From DASYYE01 sp035946955 (GTDB lineage Bacteria > Actinomycetota > Actinomycetes > Streptosporangiales > Streptosporangiaceae), in the NCBI GenBank assembly GCA_035946955.1, contig DASYYE010000360.1, positions 1 through 19,758 on the forward strand: a DNA stretch of 19,758 nt, read 5' to 3'. A program made the translations under genes and the position numbers. The notes below the pieces were generated by a model. It did not search any database. It was not told where the DNA came from and saw nothing but the letters and a program-made list of their open reading frames with translations. Shown here in pieces: positions 1 through 7,229 of the stretch (positions within the stretch are counted from its first letter, which is position 1; every line of letters begins with the position of its first letter).

Positions 1-1240
1 ACCCGCGCAGGGCCAGCGCGGCCCGTTCGTCCGGGACCGCGCGCGGGTACTGCATTCCTCGGCGCTGCGGCGGCTGGCCGCCAAGACCCAGGTGGTCGAG
101 GTCGGCTCGAGCGACTTCCCGCGGACCCGGCTCACCCACTCGCTGGAGTGCGCACAGGTCGGCCGTGAGATGGGCGCGGCACTGGGCTGCGACCCCGACC
201 TCACCGACGCGGCCTGCCTGGCCCACGACCTGGGCCATCCACCGTTCGGCCACACCGGGGAGTCCGCGCTCGCGGCGCTGGCCACCGGCTGCGGCGGGTT
301 CGAGGGGAACGCGCAGAGCCTGCGCCTGCTCACCAGGCTGGAAGCCAAGGTGCCCGGGGCGGGCCTGAACCTGACCCGCGCCACCCTCGACGCCACCCTC
401 AAGTACCCGTGGGGCGCTGGACCGCAGGGCGGCAAGTTCGGGTACTACGAGCAGGACGCGGAGGTGTTCCGTTGGGTTCGCGACGGCGCGCCTGACCTTG
501 GCCGCTGTCTGGAAGCCCAGGTGATGGACTGGGCGGACGACGTCGCCTACTCCGTGCACGACCTCGAAGACGGCCTGCACGCGGGCCAGATCACCCTGGC
601 CGCCCTCTACGACGCGGCCGAGCGTGCCGCCGTGGCGGAACTCACCGCCGCCTGGTACTGCGCTCCGGGTTCGGTCAGCACAGCGGAACTGACCGAGACG
701 TTCACGGCCCTGATGGCGCTGCCGTGGTGGCCCCGGGCATTCGACGGCGGGCCCGGGTCGCAGGCAGCACTGAAGAACCTGACCAGCGAGCTGATCGGCC
801 GCTTCTGCCGGGCCGCCCAGGACGCCACGCTCGCCGCTTCCCCCCAGCGGCCACTGACCCGCTATGCCGCCGACCTGGCCGTGCCACGCCAGCAGCGGCT
901 GGAGTGCGCCCTGCTCAAGGGCGTGACCGCATGGTTCGTCATGAGCAGCGACGGCGCGACGAGGCTCCGCGAGCGGCAGAAAGAGATGATCACCGAGCTC
1001 GCTGAGGCGGTCGCGGCTGGCGCGCCCATGACGCTCGACCCGGTGCTGCGGCCGGCCTACCATGCCGCGGAGTCGGACGCGGCACGCCTGCGTGTGGTGC
1101 TGGACCAGGTTTCCTCGCTCACAGATACTTCCGCTATCGCCTGGCACCACCAGTTGTGCCGCGCGCGTCCAGGGGCGGCGGGGTCCATGGACGATCAGGC
1201 GCCGGTGACTCACCCCGCTGACAGTCCTGGCTGGCGATGA
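1..1240 (+). CDS. dgt: deoxyguanosinetriphosphate triphosphohydrolase (5' partial)
   Basis: HD-domain enzyme that hydrolyses dGTP (and often other dNTPs) to the deoxynucleoside and tripolyphosphate in the cytoplasm, so it controls the dNTP pool. The reading frame is open from base 2 with no start in view, and 412 residues are visible. Only about 15-25 N-terminal residues should be missing, judged from the family motif RDRARVLHSSALRRLAAKTQ near the beginning. The HD metal-site motifs follow: RTRLTHSLE, then LAHDLGHPPFGHTGE, then the later Asp in VMDWADDVAYSVHDLEDG. These residues are seen directly; the function follows from the family. The C-terminal 25 or so residues are a loose Pro/Ala tail. 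The next gene begins 44 bp downstream, so co-transcription is likely. In actinobacteria dgt usually lies just upstream of dnaG, as it nearly does here. Confidence 0.95.
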   Translation, partial: PAQGQRGPFVRDRARVLHSSALRRLAAKTQVVEVGSSDFPRTRLTHSLECAQVGREMGAALGCDPDLTDAACLAHDLGHPPFGHTGESALAALATGCGGFEGNAQSLRLLTRLEAKVPGAGLNLTRATLDATLKYPWGAGPQGGKFGYYEQDAEVFRWVRDGAPDLGRCLEAQVMDWADDVAYSVHDLEDGLHAGQITLAALYDAAERAAVAELTAAWYCAPGSVSTAELTETFTALMALPWWPRAFDGGPGSQAALKNLTSELIGRFCRAAQDATLAASPQRPLTRYAADLAVPRQQRLECALLKGVTAWFVMSSDGATRLRERQKEMITELAEAVAAGAPMTLDPVLRPAYHAAESDAARLRVVLDQVSSLTDTSAIAWHHQLCRARPGAAGSMDDQAPVTHPADSPGWR

Positions 1241-1284
1241 GGCCAGCCCAGTGAGGATGTTTAGTAAAAGGAGAGGGAGCCGAG

Positions 1285-2511
1285 ATGGCCGCTGAGCCTG
1301 CTTTCGTGATCGTCGGTGCGAGTCTCGCGGGGGCCAAGGCCGCCGAGACACTGCGTGCGGAGGGTTTCGGCGGCGACATCGTCTTGCTGGGGCAGGAGAC
1401 CGAACTGCCCTACGAGCGGCCGCCGCTGTCCAAGGGGCTGCTGCTCGGCAAGGACGAGAAGTCCTCCATCTACGTTCATGACGCCGCCTGGTACCAGGAG
1501 AACGCGGTAGACCTGCGGACCGGGGTGACCGTGACCGGCGTCGACGCGGCGCAACACGAGGTCCGCACGGACGGCGGCGCCACCGTGGCCTACCGCAAGC
1601 TGCTGCTGGCTACCGGGTCGTCCCCGCGCCGCTTGCGGTGCCCGGGCGGCGACCTCGACGGCGTGCTCTACCTGCGGCAGGTGGAGGACAGCGAACGGCT
1701 GAGGTCGGCGCTGTCCGATGGCGCCCAGGTCGTGGTCGTGGGCGCGGGCTGGATCGGCCTGGAGGTGACCGCCGCCGCCCGGGAGGCCGGCTGCGACGTG
1801 ACCGTGGTGGAACCCGAACCGACCGCCCTGCACCGTCAGCTTGGGCCGGAACTCGGCGCGGTGTTCACGGCCCTGCACATCGACCACGGGGTTACGTTCA
1901 GGTTCGGCGAGACCGTCACCGAGCTGCTCGGTTCCGGGGGGCGGGTCACCCAGGCTGTGACCTCCTCGGGGGCGCGGCTGCCCGCCGACGTGGTGGTCGT
2001 CGGAATCGGAGCGGTGCCCAACACGGCGCTGGCCGAGGAGGCCGGGCTGGAGGTGCGCGACGGGGTGGTCGCCGACGCGGCGCTGCGTACCACCGACCCG
2101 GACGTGTTCGTGGCCGGGGACATCGCCCGCTACTACCACCCGCTGTATGACCAGCAGATCCGCGTGGAGCACTGGGCCAACGCACTCACCGGCGGCCCGG
2201 TGGCGGCCAAGTCCATGCTCGGCCAGCGCGTGGCGCACGACGGCGTCCCCTACTTCTTCAGCGACCAGTACGACCTCGGCATGGAGACGGCGGGCCTGCC
2301 GGAGCCAGGTTCCTACGACCGGGTGGTCTACCGGGGAGACCGTGACCGGCGCGAGTTCATCGCGTTCTGGCTCAAGGGCGGGGTCCTGGTGGCCGGCATG
2401 AACGTCAACTGGTGGGACGTGAACGAGGACATCCAGTCGATGGTCCGCGCCCGCCGCGAGCCTGACGCCGACCGCCTCGCCGACCCCGACGTCCCTCTGT
2501 CGGAGCTGTGA
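1285..2511 (+). CDS. FAD/NAD(P)-dependent ferredoxin-type reductase
   Basis: Flavoprotein of the ferredoxin/putidaredoxin/rubredoxin reductase family, expected to pass electrons from NAD(P)H through FAD to a small iron-sulfur protein that feeds, for example, a P450 or dioxygenase. Seen in the 408 residues: an N-terminal FAD site (VIVGASLAGAKAAE, residues about 8-21), the YERPPLSKG motif, ATGSSPRRL, the NAD(P)-binding VVVVGAGWIGLEV (about 149-161) and the second FAD motif DVFVAGDIARY (about 273-283). A C-terminal reductase-dimerisation region follows (YFFSDQYDLGMETAG). The first Rossmann motif reads GASLAG rather than GxGxxG, which is common in this family. The ATG is preceded by a purine-rich AAAGGAGAGGG Shine-Dalgarno. 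No ferredoxin or P450 gene lies in the window, so the redox partner is unknown. Confidence 0.9.
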   Translation: MAAEPAFVIVGASLAGAKAAETLRAEGFGGDIVLLGQETELPYERPPLSKGLLLGKDEKSSIYVHDAAWYQENAVDLRTGVTVTGVDAAQHEVRTDGGATVAYRKLLLATGSSPRRLRCPGGDLDGVLYLRQVEDSERLRSALSDGAQVVVVGAGWIGLEVTAAAREAGCDVTVVEPEPTALHRQLGPELGAVFTALHIDHGVTFRFGETVTELLGSGGRVTQAVTSSGARLPADVVVVGIGAVPNTALAEEAGLEVRDGVVADAALRTTDPDVFVAGDIARYYHPLYDQQIRVEHWANALTGGPVAAKSMLGQRVAHDGVPYFFSDQYDLGMETAGLPEPGSYDRVVYRGDRDRREFIAFWLKGGVLVAGMNVNWWDVNEDIQSMVRARREPDADRLADPDVPLSEL

Positions 2512-2612
2512 CCTGCTGGCGGCGGTGAGCCGACGTCATAGCAGGGAGGGGCGTCGCCCTGGCTGGTGCTCTCGCGGCTACAGCGACGGATTTCCATGAT
2601 CCTGTAGGAATT

Positions 2613-2629
2613 TCAGTCATAGTGACTGA
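2613..2629. repeat. short perfect inverted repeat downstream of the reductase gene
   Basis: TCAGTCA-tag-TGACTGA, 7-bp arms with a 3-nt spacer, about 100 bp after the reductase stop. A second small palindrome, CATGATCATG, lies at 2638-2647. They could be a weak terminator or an operator; nothing in the sequence decides between these. Confidence 0.4.
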
Positions 2630-2690
2630 GAAGTCTTCATGATCATGGAGAGGTCCGGGCCGGTTGTTTTACGATCCCGGGCATGGATAA

Positions 2691-3131
2691 GGGGTTCTGC
2701 CCTGGGAGGAAGAGTTCGACCTCGTCGTTTCCTGGTTCACTTCGTTCGGGTACTTCGACGACCAGGACAACCGCAGGGTCCTCGCAGCGGCTCACAAGGC
2801 GCTGCGCCCCGGCGGCCGGTTTGTCATAGAGCTGAACCACCGGGATGAACTCCTGCGCCGCTACCTGCCCTACGTGGTCGTGGAACGCGACGGCGACCTC
2901 ATGATCGACCAGAATGCGTTCGATCCGCTGACCGGGCGCAGCAACGCCACCCGGACCATCGTCCGGGACGGCCAGGTACGCAGGTCCGACTTCTTCACCC
3001 GGCTGTTCAGCTTCACTGAGTTGCGAGACTGGCTGGAAGCCGCCGGGTTCACAGATGTGAACGGCTATGGGGTGGACGGGAACCCCCTGACGGCTGACTC
3101 TCCCCGAATGACCGTGACAGCGACCCGCTAG
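2691..3131 (+). pseudogene. SAM-dependent methyltransferase, 5'-truncated remnant
   Basis: The frame encodes the C-terminal part of a class I SAM-dependent methyltransferase. Visible parts are LPWEEEFDLVVSWFTSFGYF, the post-II motif ALRPGGRFVIE, and the conserved tail VVVERDGDLMID...FDPLTGR...RLFSFTELRDWLEAAGF. The frame is closed upstream by a TAA at 2688-2690. Between that stop and the first conserved residues there is no ATG, GTG or TTG, only a CTG at 2697; the first GTG is at 2874. The glycine-rich SAM-binding motif I and about 90-100 N-terminal residues are absent from all frames of the preceding 180 bp. The most likely reading is a gene that lost its 5' end by deletion. A short product from GTG 2874 (85 aa) is possible but would not bind SAM. 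The substrate is unknown. Confidence 0.75.
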
Positions 3132-3233
3132 CCAACTCAGTAGGGAGCGCAGCGTGGCGTGGGCTGGCGGGACGTGGACGTCGGTGGTGGGGACTAGACT
3201 CGCCGGGATGGGCTAGCCAGGCGGAGGGTTTCT

Positions 3234-5231
3234 GTGGCAGGGCGGATCCGCGACGAGGACATCGCGGCCGTCCGTGAGCGGTCCCCGATCGACGAGGTGG
3301 TCGGCGAGTACCTCCAGCTCCGCAACGCCGGCGGGGGGTCGCTGAAGGGGCTGTGCCCGTTCCACGAGGAGAAGACCCCCTCGTTCAACGTCACCCCGGC
3401 ACGCGGGCTGTGGTACTGCTTCTCCTGCGCGGATGGCGGGGACGTCATCAAGTTCGTGGAGCGGATCGACAGCCTGTCGTTCCGTGAGGCGGTCGAGCGG
3501 CTGGCCGCTCGCGCGGGCATCGAGCTGACCTATGAGCAGGGCGGCGCGGTCCCCGGCCAGGAGCAGAGCCAGCGCCGCCGGTTGCTCGCCGCGCACAAGG
3601 CCGCTGCCGAGTTTTATGCCGAACACCTGCGCTCCCCGGCCGCCGTGCCAGGCCGGGACTTCCTGTCCGGGCGCGGCTTTGAACTGGCAGACGCCGAGCG
3701 TTTCGGTGTCGGATACGCGCCCGCGGAGTGGGAGGCGCTCACCAGGCACCTGCGCGGGCGCGGCTTCACCGATGCCGAGCTGCTCACCGGCGGGCTCGCC
3801 AGTCAGGGCAGGCGCGGGGCGGTGGACAGGTTCCGTGGTCGGCTCATCTGGCCCATCCGTGACCTGAGCGGGGACGTGCTCGCCTTCGGCGCGCGGAAGC
3901 TGATGGAGGCCGACGAGGGGCCGAAGTACCTCAACACCCCGGAGTCGCCGCTGTTCCACAAGAGCTCGGTGCTGTACGGGGCGGACCTGGCCAAGCGCGA
4001 GATCGCGGCGCGGCGTCAGGCCGTGGTGGTCGAGGGCTACACCGATGTCATGGCCTGTCACCTGGCCGGTGTGCCCACAGCCGTGGCGACCTCTGGCACG
4101 TCGTTCGGCGAGGGCCATGTGAAGGTGCTGCGCCGGCTGCTGATGGACGCCGACCAGTTCCTGGGCGAGGTCATCTTCACCTTCGACGGTGACGCGGCCG
4201 GGCAGCGGGCCGTGTTGCGGGCCTTCGACCTGGAGGAGCGTTTCGTCACCCAGACGTACGTGGCTGTGCAGTCGGACGGGCTCGACCCGTGCGACCTGCG
4301 TTCCAAGCATGGCGACGGCGCAGTGCGTGACCTCGTGGCCCGCCGGGTGCCGGTGTTCGAGTTCGCCATCCGTTCCGAACTGGCCAAACACAATCTCGAC
4401 ACGAACGAGGGGCGGCTGGCAGCACTGGACGCCGCGGCCCGCGTGATCGTCCGGATCAAGGACCGTGGGCTGCGTGACCGGTACGCGGTGAGCCTGGACC
4501 GCTGGCTCGGCATGCTCAACGAGGAGTTCGTCCTGGCCCGCGTGCGGGCACATGCCTCGGCCGCACCTGAACGGGGCGTGGTGCCGTCCCAGGGGCCTGC
4601 GGGGCCCGCCGGGCAGGGTACGCCCGGCAGTCGCGCGCCAGCCCGGCCGGGTGGTTCCCGTGGCGCGAGCGCGCCGGGCAGGCCGGTGGGCAGGGGCCAG
4701 GGCGCGGAGGCGCAGGCCGTCGGTGCAGAGGCCGAGCGGTACGACCTGGGTGACCCGGTCGTCCAGGTGGAGCGGGAGGCACTGAAGCTCGCCATCCAGC
4801 GGCCCGCCCTGTGCGGGCCGGCCTTTGACGCACTGGGCACGGACGCCTTCACCAAGACGATGCACCGCGCGGTGCGCGAGCTGATCAGCGCGTGCGGCGG
4901 GACGTCAGGCGCGGCCAGCGCACGGGAGTGGGCGGCCCGTCTGCGCGACACTGCTCCCGACGACCAGGTCCGGGCGTTCGTGACACGGCTGGCAGTGGAG
5001 CCGCTGCGGGTGCCGCGGGCCGACGGGGAGCCGGACGCGCGCTACGTCGACTCGCAGTTGGCCCGGATGGAAGAACTCGCTGTGAGCCGGCGGATCGCTG
5101 AGGTGAAATCGCGTCTGCAACGGTTGAGCCCGGTGGACGCACAGTCGGAGTACAACCGGATCTTCGGTGACCTGGTGGCCCTGGAACAGCGCCGCAAGGC
5201 GCTGCTGGAGCGGGGTTCCGGCGAGCTGTGA
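3234..5231 (+). CDS. dnaG: DNA primase
   Basis: Primase that synthesises RNA primers for lagging-strand replication, working with the replicative helicase DnaB. Seen in 665 residues: a CHC2 zinc-binding domain (Cys41, His44, Cys62, Cys65 in CPFHEEKTPSF...WYCFSCADGGD), the RNA-polymerase-like N-core, a Toprim domain (VVVEGYTDVMACHLAG near residue 264, FTFDGDAAGQ near 318), a low-complexity Pro/Gly/Ala linker at about 440-500, and a C-terminal helicase-interaction domain. Length and domain order are normal for actinobacterial DnaG. The start is a GTG chosen because GGAGG lies 6 nt upstream (3223-3227). The gene sits 102 bp after the methyltransferase remnant, so it probably has its own promoter or reads through from dgt. 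Confidence 0.97.
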   Translation: MAGRIRDEDIAAVRERSPIDEVVGEYLQLRNAGGGSLKGLCPFHEEKTPSFNVTPARGLWYCFSCADGGDVIKFVERIDSLSFREAVERLAARAGIELTYEQGGAVPGQEQSQRRRLLAAHKAAAEFYAEHLRSPAAVPGRDFLSGRGFELADAERFGVGYAPAEWEALTRHLRGRGFTDAELLTGGLASQGRRGAVDRFRGRLIWPIRDLSGDVLAFGARKLMEADEGPKYLNTPESPLFHKSSVLYGADLAKREIAARRQAVVVEGYTDVMACHLAGVPTAVATSGTSFGEGHVKVLRRLLMDADQFLGEVIFTFDGDAAGQRAVLRAFDLEERFVTQTYVAVQSDGLDPCDLRSKHGDGAVRDLVARRVPVFEFAIRSELAKHNLDTNEGRLAALDAAARVIVRIKDRGLRDRYAVSLDRWLGMLNEEFVLARVRAHASAAPERGVVPSQGPAGPAGQGTPGSRAPARPGGSRGASAPGRPVGRGQGAEAQAVGAEAERYDLGDPVVQVEREALKLAIQRPALCGPAFDALGTDAFTKTMHRAVRELISACGGTSGAASAREWAARLRDTAPDDQVRAFVTRLAVEPLRVPRADGEPDARYVDSQLARMEELAVSRRIAEVKSRLQRLSPVDAQSEYNRIFGDLVALEQRRKALLERGSGEL

Positions 5232-5237
5232 CGGCAC

Positions 5238-5257
5238 TTGCCACGCAATTGCCACGC
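5238..5257. repeat. tandem TTGCCACGC direct repeat in the dnaG-sigma gap
   Basis: TTGCCACGC occurs at 5238-5246 and again at 5249-5257, about one helical turn apart. The second copy contains a TTGCCA that could be a -35 element for a TAGATA/ATATCT-like -10 near 5270-5278. The spacing is not ideal (15-18 nt), so promoter identity is a guess. An activator or repressor binding site for the sigma gene is the other reading. Confidence 0.3.
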
Positions 5258-5325
5258 CGACCACACCATTAGATATCTGTTTTCGGACCTGCAACGTTAC
5301 GCACCAGAAGGTGACAAAATTAGCC

Positions 5326-5341
5326 CCCCCGCGACCGGGGG
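5326..5341. terminator. short GC hairpin before the sigma gene
   Basis: CCCCCG-CGAC-CGGGGG, a 6-bp stem with a 4-nt loop, 22 bp upstream of the sigma-factor start. It has no U-tract on the plus strand. It may weaken read-through from dnaG or structure the sigma mRNA leader. Confidence 0.3.
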
Positions 5342-5363
5342 TCCGTGACGCACACTGGATCCC

Positions 5364-6524
5364 GTGACCTTCACGCTACTGTCCGCTGGTCAGCAGGTGG
5401 GAGACCAGGTTGCGGACCTGATCGGCCGGGCAAGGGAGCAAGGGGCGGTTGCGCTGGGGGACATCGCCGTTGCACTTGATGCCAGCGACCTTCCGGCAAA
5501 TGCAATCGACAGTCTGGTGCAACTGCTCTCCGATGAGGGAGTCGACGTTGTCGACGCCGCGCACGAAGACGCGGACCCCCAGACTCAGAGCAGTCACACC
5601 GTAGACGCCGGCAGGTCGGTCGCGGGCGACCTCGTGCGCATCTACCTGCGCGAGATCGGCCGCGTGCCGCTGCTCACCGCCGAAGATGAGGTCGACCTGG
5701 CCAAGGCGATCGAAGTGGGCCTGTTCGCCGAGGAGAAGCTCCAGGGCTCGTATGCCTGGGGCGGCGCGGGCCCCGACGACCTCGCCCAGTTGGTCCGTGA
5801 GGGCCTGCGTGCCAAGCAGCGTCTCATCGAGGCCAACCTCCGGCTGGTGGTCTCGATCGCCAAACGCTACATCGGCCGCGGGCTGGGTTTCCTCGACCTG
5901 ATCCAGGAAGGGAACCTCGGCCTCATCCGGGCCGTGGAGAAGTTCGACTACACCAAGGGCTACAAGTTCTCCACCTATGCCACATGGTGGATCCGGCAGG
6001 CGATCACCCGCGCCATCGCGGACCAGGCGCGCACCATCCGGATCCCGGTGCACATGGTGGAGACCATCAACAAGCTGTCGCGGGTCCAGCGTCAGCTCCA
6101 CCAGACGCTCGGCAGGGAGGCGACTGCCGCCGAGATCGCCGCTGAGATGGAGCTCCCGGTCGAGCGGGTCGCGGAGATGCAGCGGATCGCACAGGAGCCG
6201 GTGTCGCTCCAGTCACCGATCGGCGAGGAAGACTCCGACCTGGGTGACTTCATCGAGGACACGGACGCGGTCGTGCCACTGGAGGCGGCCGCATTCATCA
6301 TGCTGCAGGACCAGCTCGGGCAGGTGCTGGACAGTCTCTCTGTGCGGGAGCAGAAGATCATCCAGTTGCGTTTTGGGCTGACTGACGGCCACCCCCGGAC
6401 ACTGGAAGAAGTAGGCCGGGAGTTCGGCGTGACCCGTGAGCGGATCCGCCAGATCGAGTCCAAGACACTTGCCAAGCTGCGGCATCCCAGCCGGGCCCAG
6501 GTACTGCGCGGTTATTTGGGCTAG
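5364..6524 (+). CDS. RNA polymerase primary-type sigma factor (RpoD/SigA/HrdB family)
   Basis: Sigma-70 factor that directs RNA polymerase to promoters. Seen in 386 residues: a short region 1.1-like N-terminus (about 14-66), region 1.2 (DLVRIYLREIGRVPLLTAED, about 89-108), region 2 with the core-binding and -10-recognition helices (LIEANLRLVVSIAKRYIGRG; FSTYATWWIRQAITRA; about 154-230), region 3, and region 4.2 with the -35 helix-turn-helix (LEEVGREFGVTRERIRQIES). It ends in the LRHPSR...LRGYLG signature of primary sigma factors. It lacks the long acidic N-terminal extension of many HrdB proteins, so a group 2 paralogue cannot be excluded. The start is GTG 5364. No good Shine-Dalgarno is visible and an in-frame stop lies at 5346, so the start region is tightly bounded and leaderless translation is possible. 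Confidence 0.9.
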   Translation: MTFTLLSAGQQVGDQVADLIGRAREQGAVALGDIAVALDASDLPANAIDSLVQLLSDEGVDVVDAAHEDADPQTQSSHTVDAGRSVAGDLVRIYLREIGRVPLLTAEDEVDLAKAIEVGLFAEEKLQGSYAWGGAGPDDLAQLVREGLRAKQRLIEANLRLVVSIAKRYIGRGLGFLDLIQEGNLGLIRAVEKFDYTKGYKFSTYATWWIRQAITRAIADQARTIRIPVHMVETINKLSRVQRQLHQTLGREATAAEIAAEMELPVERVAEMQRIAQEPVSLQSPIGEEDSDLGDFIEDTDAVVPLEAAAFIMLQDQLGQVLDSLSVREQKIIQLRFGLTDGHPRTLEEVGREFGVTRERIRQIESKTLAKLRHPSRAQVLRGYLG

Positions 6525-6600
6525 CGCAACGTGGTTTTATGGCGTTGACCTGCACAAACGCCCGTGATGGCCGACGCACAACACAGTTAACCCAAATAAC
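6511..6600. repeat. long-range inverted repeat spanning the sigma stop codon
   Basis: GTTATTTGGG (6511-6520) and CCCAAATAAC (6591-6600) are perfect 10-bp arms. With one mismatch and a G-U pair they extend inward to about 15 bp (6511-6525 and 6586-6600). The left arm encodes the last residues of the sigma factor. A smaller hairpin, GGCGTT...AACGCC (6541-6562), lies in the loop. It could act as a terminator or 3'-end stability structure. Confidence 0.55.
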
Positions 6601-6805
6601 GCGGGTGTATAGCTAATCTGGCCCAGCTCAGGTCCACTCGCGCAGCGGTATCGCCCGCGAGGCCGATCGCCGCGGCTGACCCGGCACGGTTTCCCTGTGG
6701 ATGTGTTCCATGTGACGAGACTGTTAACTGACCCCATGCCCGGCGCCGCGCTTGACTTCTAGCCAAGAAGGGCTGACCGCCATAACCGGCGAAGGGAGAC
6801 AGACA

Positions 6806-6841
6806 GGATAGTCAAGGATCTAGTCACTGGGGATCTTGTCA
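6806..6841. repeat. three iterated GGAT...GTCA direct repeats
   Basis: GGATAGTCA (6806-6814), GGATCTAGTCA (6816-6826) and GGATCTTGTCA (6831-6841) lie in one 36-bp run. Their starts are 10 and 15 bp apart. This spacing suits a protein-binding site in the long leader of the 47-codon gene at 7039. The rest of 6601-6917 shows no gene; only a weak promoter-like GTTAAC/TAGCTA pair is visible near 6587-6615. Confidence 0.4.
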
Positions 6842-6917
6842 TCGAATGGCTCGGTGAGGAAAGGGGGGTGGCGTCCGGTAGCTCCCGGCCTGTCTATCGT
6901 GCGTTTCTTCTGCTGGT

Positions 6918-6954
6918 AGCCGGAGGGCCGGTTACGGTCTCGGCTGTTTTTTTT
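6918..6954 (+). terminator. intrinsic terminator or attenuator with U8 tract
   Basis: AGCCG (6918-6922) pairs with CGGCT (6941-6945). Inside, GGCC (6926-6929) pairs with GGTC (6936-6939). The stem is followed after one base by eight consecutive T (6947-6954). This is a textbook Rho-independent terminator on the plus strand and is unusual in such GC-rich DNA. It lies 400 bp after the sigma stop and 84 bp before the RiPP-like ORF, with no gene ending just before it, so transcription attenuation of the downstream gene is plausible. Confidence 0.65.
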
Positions 6955-6967
6955 ACCTGTCACGGCA

Positions 6968-7014
6968 GGCGGTACCTGCACCCTCCTGATGCGGGGGTAG
7001 CTTACTGTACCGCC
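6968..7014 (+). promoter_or_regulatory. large hairpin just upstream of the RiPP-like ORF
   Basis: GGCGGTAC (6968-6975) and GTACCGCC (7007-7014) form a perfect 8-bp outer stem. Inside, ACCCTC can pair with GGGGGT (one G-U) around a 7-nt loop. The structure ends about 10 nt before the AAAGGGAAAACGGGAA ribosome-binding region of the ATG at 7039. It may modulate translation or act with the terminator at 6918-6954. I recognise no known riboswitch class in it. Confidence 0.5.
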
Positions 7015-7038
7015 GCCCAGCGAAAGGGAAAACGGGAA

Positions 7039-7182
7039 ATGGTCAACGACATTGAGGATTTGACGATCGAAAGCCTCGGCGAAACCGCCGGTGCGAATAC
7101 CGCTGGTTCCGTCGGAACACTTAGTACGCTCAGCACGCCGCTCAGCTCCACTGGGTGCGCAGGCACTGCCGGTTCATCCTAA
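7039..7182 (+). CDS. putative RiPP precursor peptide (thiazolyl-peptide/lanthipeptide-like)
   Basis: The 47-codon ORF starts at an ATG behind a purine-rich site (AAAGGGAAAACGGGAA) and ends in tandem stops TAA-TAG. The N-terminal half is acidic (MVNDIEDLTIESLGE), a leader style seen in thiopeptide and related precursors (D-L-x-I/V-x-S-L). The C-terminal 27 residues are almost only Ser, Thr, Gly, Ala and Leu: 13 Ser/Thr and a single Cys, in TLSTLSTPLSSTGCAGTAGS. This composition fits a ribosomally made peptide dehydrated and/or cyclised at Ser/Thr/Cys. With one Cys, at most one thioether or thiazole can form. No dehydratase, cyclase, YcaO, protease or transporter gene is adjacent. The same frame is open back to a GTG at 6868, giving a 104-residue alternative that would translate through the terminator and hairpin, so I prefer 7039. 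The class call is inference. Confidence 0.6.
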   Translation: MVNDIEDLTIESLGETAGANTAGSVGTLSTLSTPLSSTGCAGTAGSS

Positions 7183-7196
7183 TAGGTAGTCCTGGT

Positions 7197-7229
7197 CGGC
7201 CTGCCCATGTCGGTGACGTGGGCAGGCCG
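7197..7229 (+). terminator. strong stem-loop after the RiPP-like ORF
   Basis: CGGCCTGCCCATG (7197-7209) pairs with CGTGGGCAGGCCG (7217-7229): 13 positions with one G-U, and a 7-nt loop. It starts 14 bp after the stop. No U-tract follows, as is common for actinobacterial terminators. It suggests that the small gene is the end of its transcript. Confidence 0.65.

Noticed and set aside
3213..4865. Long antisense frame opposite dnaG (550 codons)
   Set aside because: Typical GC-rich shadow: His/Arg/Pro-rich, no domain, fully covered by a well-supported gene.
6834..6845. TCTTGTCATCGA shared between the peptide leader and the hairpin at 13623-13634
   Set aside because: A 12-bp exact match is expected by chance several times in a window of this size.
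6868..7038. In-frame N-terminal extension of the RiPP-like ORF from GTG 6868, with a hydrophobic stretch
   Set aside because: It runs through a U8 terminator and a large hairpin, and a better start signal precedes ATG 7039. Kept only as an alternative.
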